From NCBI RefSeq assembly GCF_001649575.2, contig NC_051436.1, forward strand, positions 5,473,238 through 5,537,237: a DNA stretch of 64,000 nucleotides. Direction: 5' to 3'. Under the pieces are notes generated by a model, which saw only the letters and a program-made list of their open reading frames with translations, did not search any database and was not told the DNA's origin. Origin of the DNA: Kryptolebias marmoratus. Its lineage: Eukaryota > Chordata > Actinopteri > Cyprinodontiformes > Rivulidae. Below, in pieces: positions 58,360 to 64,000 of the stretch (position 1 is its first letter; every line of letters starts with the position of its first letter). The position numbers and the translations under genes were made by a program.

Positions 58360-58505
58360 TAACAAAATCCATCCATTTTCTCCACCCGCTTCTGCTTTCC
58401 AAGGCACCCGGAATGGTGTCTATGTCCAGCCATCACAGTGCCATAGGCGGTGGACATCCTGGACAGGTCCCAAGTCCACAACAGGGACACCTGGAGACAA
58501 ACAAT
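58360..58505 (-). repeat. SINE-like 3' fragment (minus strand)
   Basis: AATCCATCCATTTTCTCCAC and GGACATCCTGGACAGGTCCC are the reverse complement of the 3' end of the SINE-like family. A similar fragment lies at 59275-59352, on the far side of the Penelope-like insertion. Confidence 0.65.
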
Positions 58506-58612
58506 ATGTCCAAAAAGCGACACAACACACACGTAAAATGCCAAAACACAGAAAACATCCATCTTCTTTACCTTATGCTGGTGTAGATTCTCAGTCATCC
58601 AGGCCATGGTAA

Positions 58613-59249
58613 ATTCAAAAAAAGTTAAAAAACAAAAACAACTGGACTTCTTTTCTGTAGCTGAAGACGTTTCGCTTCTCATCCGAAGAATGTTCAGACC
58701 TTTATATTGGAGAGACCAAACAACCTCTCCACAGATGCATGGCTCAACACAGGAGAGCCACCTCTTCGGGACAGGACTCAGCTGTCCACCTACACCTCAA
58801 GGATAAGGGACACTCCTTTGAGGACCAAAATGTTCATATTTTGGACCGAGAAGACAGATGGTTCGAGAGGGGGGTAAAAGAAGCCATCTATGTCAAAAAG
58901 GAGAAACCAACATTAAACGGAGGAGGAGGTCTCAGATTCCAGCTTTCAAAAACATATAATGGAGCTTTAGGCCTGATCCCCAGTCAGTTTCACTCCAATC
59001 AACACCTGCACTCATGTGACAAGAGTGGCCCCTCAGTGAGTCAGACAAACAAGGATTCTAACGAGCNTCNNTTGTTAGGAGAGTGAGAACAATTTGCAAG
59101 CAATCCAGCTTACATCACATCTCAGCTTTAAAAGCTCAACTCCACACTCTCTATTTCTGAATTGAGAAAGCTCCTCGGATGAGAAGCGAAACGTCTTCAG
59201 CTACAGAATAGAAGTCCAGTTGTTTTTGTTTTTTAACTTTTTTTGAACT
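58613..59249 (+). mobile_element. 5'-truncated Penelope-like retroelement with GIY-YIG domain
   Basis: Between inverted terminal segments (58613-58690 and 59169-59249, about 80 bp, nearly identical) lies the C-terminal end of a Penelope-like element. From 58697 the frame reads DLYIGETKQPLHRCMAQHRR, a GIY-YIG endonuclease start, then VHLHLKDKGHSFEDQNVHIL and DREDRWFERGVKEAIYVKKE, ending near 59086. The reverse-transcriptase part is gone. The frame has a one-base-level uncertainty at three N positions (59067, 59070-59071). Inverted terminal copies with 5' truncation are typical of Penelope insertions. It cannot move by itself. Confidence 0.85.
59067..59071. other. Ambiguous bases (3 N)
   Basis: Isolated unknown bases at 59067, 59070 and 59071 inside the Penelope-like fragment. 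Confidence 0.99.
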
Positions 59250-59274
59250 TCTTTACCTTCTTCTCTTTTCTGAG

Positions 59275-59352
59275 GAGCTGGTGTCTCCAGGAGACACTGT
59301 GCCAGAGGCAGGGGACACCCTGGACAGGTCCCAAGTCCACCACAGGGACACA
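59275..59352 (-). repeat. SINE-like 3' fragment (minus strand)
   Basis: GGGGACACCCTGGACAGGTC and AAGTCCACCACAGGGACAC match 58440-58490. It is followed by a short AT-rich run. Confidence 0.55.
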
Positions 59353-59594
59353 TATATATATATTATATATCTGTACAACAACTTGAAGCAGGTGTTCTGC
59401 CTTTTCTAAAATTAAAAAAGCCCATAATTCAGACTTAAATCCATAGTTTGAGCCCTTTCTTATTTAAGTCTATGTCATGAGCTGTAATTCCTTGGATGGC
59501 CACCAGGTGAAGACACGTGACTACAAACTTATCTGCTTTGGTTGAAGGTGTTTCCTGTTTGATGAAACCCACCTGTAATGCACGTGATGCATTT

Positions 59595-60285
59595 GTACCT
59601 GCTGGATTTGACCTCAGAGACTGAGCTCAAATCTGCTGTGGTAGTAGCTGAGACTGATTCCCAACACGCACACCGAGTGATCCACATCTCTACCTAAATC
59701 TTTGCTGTTAGCTGCTTGTCTGTTAGCAAAAGATCTCATGAACCACAAGGTGGATTTTCATGAAACTCTCAGGAAGTAATCACTGGTTGTGCTTCTACAG
59801 CTGATTAATATTTGAAGTCAATCCAATTCAAGATGGCCGCCGCAGCTAAAAAAATGAGCCGACACAAAAATGGCTGGAGCTCTGTTGATTTTGGAGATAT
59901 CGAGCTAAACTTTGTTGTGGTAGTAGCTGAGAGTTATAGTCAACACATACTTCGAGGGCTAACAGATTGGTCCTTATCTTTACTTAAATATTTGGGATTA
60001 ACTGTTAGCGTCAATGCTATCTGTCTGTTAGCAAAATATCTCATGAACCCATGGACGGATTTGAATGAAACTCATAGATAGAAATCACCTGATGTGCATC
60101 TACAGCTGATTAATATTTAGAGTCAATTAAATTCAAGATGGCTGCCGCAGCTAAAAGACATGAGCTGACACAAAAATGGCCATAACTCTGTGATGGTTGC
60201 AGATATTGAGCTCAGGCTTGGCGTGGTAGTAGCTGAGAGTCATTCTCAACACGTGCTCCGGGACGTTTGGTGACATTTGACCTCC
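59595..60285 (+). repeat. Tandem CAAGATGG dispersed repeats
   Basis: One partial and two nearly complete copies lie head to tail with a period of about 300 bp: GTTAGCAAAAGATCTCATGA at 59732, TTCAAGATGGCCGCCGCAGC at 59827, GTTAGCAAAATATCTCATGA at 60029 and TTCAAGATGGCTGCCGCAGC at 60132. The small open frame starting at 59812 is made of this repeat. Confidence 0.75.
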
Positions 60286-60764
60286 TCACAAGACCAGGCC
60301 TCGCATAACGCCGTTCGCCAAGGTCAACGGAAACAGCTGCAGCTCGGTTTCAAACTGTATTTTCCGTAACTGTATTTTATTGAGAGTTTTTCTACAGATT
60401 GTGTCCTTGTCCACTTGTGTTTATCCGCCGGTCGGCCCCTCTCCTTCTGGGAGCTCTGGGACAAGAGTTCCTCATCGGCCACCGTGCAGCTTCCTGGACT
60501 CGGTGCGTCCAAACACAACTAATGTGCGTCTCTGAGCTCAGACGGACGGGTTGGAGGGGTGGAGGACGGTCTGCACCGTCATCTTTTCTCCAACTCTGCC
60601 GTTCCGCTCCTTTTCCTTCCGCTGAACTCTGCTCTCGGAAGGATTATCTTAAAGTTATTATCCCGTAAAGCCGTCGTCGCCCATGAGTGTGTGTGTGTGT
60701 GTGAGGGGGGAACATCTTCGAGCTTACTTCTGAAGGCGGGATCATCCACGGACACACACATTGA

Positions 60765-60766
<2 letters not shown>

Positions 60767-60804
<38 letters not shown>
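60767..60804. repeat. (GT)n microsatellite
   Basis: About 19 GT units. Confidence 0.95.
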
Positions 60805-60805
<1 letters not shown>

Positions 60806-61275
60806 CGCTGGATTTGAAAGCGTTCTGAAGAGAGACATACAATTAGCATCCATTTATATCCCCGTGCACCAGCCTCGCCCGGCCTCCCTGCCCCTCATCT
60901 GCCGGTTATTTTGGGAAACGTAGGCGTACGCAGCTCCTACGCTGTCTCCAAACCACCACTCAGTGTGTAGGGGTGTGTGTGCGTGTGTGTGTTGCAGCGT
61001 TTTTAAGCTTTTCCCTCAGAACGCTCCTTCGGATTTAAAGCCGGGATCCTGAGCGTCCAACTCTTTTTTCCTTTGCAGACTCAGGTTTTTAACAGCGGGG
61101 GTGGGGTGTGTGTGTGTGTGTGTGTGTGGGGGGCATGGATTTATTTTATTCCAGTTGTGGAAAAAAAAAAAAAAATGAAACAGAGAGAGAGAGAGAGAAA
61201 AAAAAGGGAGGATAACTTGATTTCCCAATCCCTAACGCTTAGGGAACACGTGGAAAATCCAGGCAGGGTGTAGAG

Positions 61276-61488
61276 CAGGGGTCTTCAATCCTGGTCCTCA
61301 GGGCCACCATCCTGCAGGTTTTACTTGTTTCCCTGCTCCATCACACCTGATTCAGTGGTTAAATCACCTCTTCATGTTCTGCAGAAGCCTGTTAATCACC
61401 CATTGATTTAAAACAGGTGCGTTGGAGCAGAGGAACAATTAAAACATGGAGGATGGTGGCCCTTAATGACCAGGGTTGCCCACTCCTG
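61276..61488. mobile_element. Palindromic hAT-type MITE, copy 4
   Basis: The ends are CAGGGGTCTTCAATCCTGG and CCAGGGTTGCCCACTCCTG. The flanking GTGTAGAG is identical on both sides (61268-61275 and 61489-61496), a perfect 8-bp target duplication. This is the clearest evidence that the family belongs to hAT. Confidence 0.92.
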
Positions 61489-63014
61489 GTGTAGAGGATG
61501 AGATGAGAGGAGTAAAAAAAAAGCAACAAACGGAGGATAAGAAGTGAAGGTAGACCCTGAGCTCTGAGGAGTGTCGGAAAGCGCTGAAGTAAAGCAACAG
61601 AAAAAGTTGTAAAGATGGCGGTGAATGGAGCAGAGGGACAACTTAACTTTCATTTCTAAATAAATTCGAGCAGCTTTTGCCCCAAAAAATCTTTGAAAAA
61701 AAAAAAAGCCCACATTTCGATGCGTGGACTGGAGAAGAGATGTGAAGGGGAACCAGGATCAAGAAAAAAAAAAGTTCAATCCACTGCCAGTGGTTCATTA
61801 TGATCACCTTGGTAACAACACACCCATGTCAGTCACTCCCTGCCTTGTCGCGCAAACAGTCGCCGCGTGAAAACCGCGAGTCCGATCTTAATACTTTTTG
61901 GGCCGTTTGTGGCAGAAGACTGATGGTCACAGGCATGAGTTTTTACGTGTCTACGGTGTTTTACGTAGGAGATACTGCTAGTTAATTAGACTCTCCTTTC
62001 CAGTTTTCAGTAGAATATTTGGAGCTAAAATATAACCGAAGTCAGCGAGAGCTCAGGTGTACGACTCTGTACTCTGGGGAGATTTGGGAGAAAACCGTAA
62101 CTCCTACAGCGATAAGAAACACATCGCTTTAAAGAAGACAAAAATCCCCACGTTTTGGTGTATAATTTGTTAATTTACCAGAAAGAGCTGAGGGAGTAAT
62201 GAGAGTTCGTTTGCAAAAGACTAGACGGCTCGAGGTGTTACGTCAGCTGAGCATTCTGTGGAGAAAATCTGCAAAAATCATAAAACTTAAACAGCAAATG
62301 CGAAAAAGAAGCGTAAAAGATACCAAAAAGCCAGTTCGGCCACGTAAAGTCAAACTTTCTGTGCTCTGTTTAAACTTTAAATGATGTTTCTGCTGTGAGT
62401 TATGTCTGAGCTGCAGAGCTCCAAAGATGGTTGAGTTTTCTCATCTGTTTCACCAGAAATCCCATTGAGTTCCATTTTCTGTTTTTGTCCTACGGCTCCT
62501 AAAAGGGACAGCGTGCTGTTCCCCATCGAGCCGCATGTTTCTGTGGATAATTTGCGTGTTTTATTTTGAAGGACTGGTTGTTTTGAGCAGAATAGAGAGG
62601 ATGTATCCCTAAAAACGGGCAGAGCAAAGTTCAGCCACATCAGTGTGAGTCCAGACCAGAAGCTCCCGTTTTGTTTTGTTTTTTTGGACTCTTTGTCATC
62701 ACGGCTCCTGAAACCTGGTCGTTAACTACAAACCGCTCCCTCCCAGTAAAACTAAACCACCCTGTGATCACAAGGCTGACAGATGGCAGCTTTCTCATTT
62801 ATTCTGACCCACCCATGTGCTGCTCGCTGCTCCCGAATCCCGGCTTCCCTTCAACGAACGGGTGGGAACGACTCTAAATTTAGTTTCTTCTGTAAAAAAC
62901 ATCAAAGCGTTGTTAGCTTAGCGCTGGCAGGACTAAACACTGGCAGGACTAAACACTGGCAGTTCAACGCTTTGATTAATGTTGGAAGAACCCTTCAGAT
63001 TCGTACGGGGGATA

Positions 63015-63440
63015 GTTGAAAGGCTATGAACAAATAACATCTTACCTGTTGCAGATAGCTTTTGAAACGGCGTCAGTTTGGAGAAACGGGAGTTTCCTAA
63101 CGATACGCGTAAAACTTCCTATCAGCTTCTCACTACACGGTTATTTAAATGGGATTCTACGGTTGTTCCTGAGCACAACTAACAGCAGCAGCAGCTAGCT
63201 GTAGCACGTCCAGGGAAAGCCCAGGCCACTTCCAGGGGGAACATCGGACTTCCGCCGGATAACCGTGTCATGAAAAAAAAGAAAAAAAACGCGAGGGCGG
63301 CATTGAGGTTTGAGCTGTTGTAAAACGGCAGCAGTCAGCGGCGGTCTTGGCCTCGCTCAGACTAGCCGTTAGCCCATCAGTTCGGTCCGAGCTGGACTCC
63401 GTGTCTCCAAACTGAGACAGGGCGTTAACTCGGACAGCCA
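63015..63440. repeat. Long-TIR dispersed repeat fragment
   Basis: AAAGGCTATGAACAAATAAC, ATCTTACCTGTTGCAGATAG, AGCAGCTAGCTGTAGCACGT and CAGACTAGCCGTTAGCCCAT match the family seen at 29715, 35060 and 38570. Confidence 0.5.
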
Positions 63441-64000
63441 GAGGTGCCTCGCCAACCTTGGTCTCAGAATCCAACATGGCTGCCTCGTGGACAACACAAA
63501 GTGACAGCTGTAGTATTTCCCACTCCTTTCTGGTGTTTTTGTTTCTTGTTAAATCAGCTGCATGGGACAAAAAAGTGAGGACAGTTGGGTTTGGTCCATT
63601 ATTTCTCTCTTGTATCACCTTAAAGTCTGCTTGTTTCTCCTTAAATGGAGCCATTCTGACCATCAGACACCTGATCATCAGCACCTGTGAGCAGCCAGAG
63701 GCCACTCCCACATCTCCACAGTCGGGGACCAAACCTTGTCTTTGGCTTTCCAGCAAGAAAGGAAAGCAGCGAATTACTCAAAATGTCAGGGAATTAACCC
63801 GAACTTCTCAGGCTGAAGGTTAAAACAGGTTGAACGCTGTAATTAACCTCCGCCTGGACGCTGAGCCCCGACTCCCACCCACCTGCTGCTGGCCGCAGCG
63901 AAAAGCCACAAACCTTCACGCCGTTCCACCTTTTAACCCTCTGATATTATCCCTCCTGGGTGGGTTGGTCTGACGTGTGCGTTCAGAGGCGCACGTGTTC

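Larger units (their letters stand above)
60286..64000. other. Right-end non-coding region
   Basis: No gene is recognised to the right end. The stretch contains GT/CA runs (60767-60804, 61107-61128), a palindromic hAT MITE (61276-61488), a long-TIR repeat fragment (about 63015-63440) and unannotated DNA. The open frames here show no family signature, and flanking splice sites do not support them. Confidence 0.55.

Noticed and set aside
58606..58806. Open frame starting MVNSKKVKKQKQLDFFS
   Set aside because: It begins in the inverted terminal segment of the Penelope-like element and is not in the frame of the GIY-YIG domain.
63268..63823. Open frames of 121 and 162 codons near the right end
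   Set aside because: They overlap the long-TIR repeat and have no domain or splice context, and opposite strands are open over the same bases.
1..64000. CRISPR arrays, operons, tRNA or rRNA genes
   Set aside because: The spaced repeats seen are transposon families or microsatellites. No tRNA cloverleaf or rRNA signature was recognised by eye, and the genome is eukaryotic.

Overview
This is a vertebrate nuclear sequence, almost certainly from a ray-finned (teleost) fish. It has interrupted genes with GT-AG introns, abundant CA/GT microsatellites, and fish-type interspersed repeats: hAT elements with 8-bp target duplications, a Penelope-like element with a GIY-YIG domain, and LINE 3' ends. It carries the gene neighbourhood of human chromosome 11q13. 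I see no bacterial, organellar or viral signature, and no CRISPR array. Three assembly gaps (runs of N) are present. About 90% of the window is intron or intergenic DNA. All gene models below were assembled by eye from splice sites and reading-frame continuity.

Layout from left to right. (1) 1-7.9 kb is repeat-rich non-coding DNA. (2) 7.9-20.9 kb (+) is ppp2r5b, a PP2A B56-beta regulatory subunit: 12 exons, with the first coding exon not found. (3) 27.6-29.0 kb (+) is gphb5, the thyrostimulin beta subunit, in 2 coding exons. (4) 35.7-36.4 kb (+) is gpha2, the thyrostimulin alpha subunit, in 3 coding exons, with a probable TATA-driven non-coding first exon near 32.4 kb. (5) 45.7-38.0 kb (-) is majin, a meiotic telomere-to-nuclear-envelope anchor. 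Its 9 small exons include a 17-nt microexon and a GC-AG intron. (6) 48.1-49.8 kb (+) is an aldo-keto reductase with 5 exons. (7) 56.7-53.1 kb (-) is bad, a BH3-only apoptosis regulator with 3 coding exons. (8) 56.7-64 kb holds the probable bad promoter, a 5'-truncated Penelope-like element and tandem copies of a dispersed repeat. No further gene is recognisable there.

The most interesting point is that both subunits of the heterodimeric glycoprotein hormone thyrostimulin lie next to each other on the same strand, with about 6.7 kb between coding regions. In mammals they are on different chromosomes: GPHA2 beside PPP2R5B and MAJIN, GPHB5 beside the paralogue PPP2R5E. The beta subunit here contains no asparagine at all, so it cannot be N-glycosylated. 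The alpha subunit has three sequons, one apparently additional. Other findings are an intronic minisatellite in ppp2r5b built from copies of the exon's own 5' splice site, a stop-free 3n-long polyproline intron in gpha2, a predicted overlapping uORF in bad, and nested transposons with intact target duplications.
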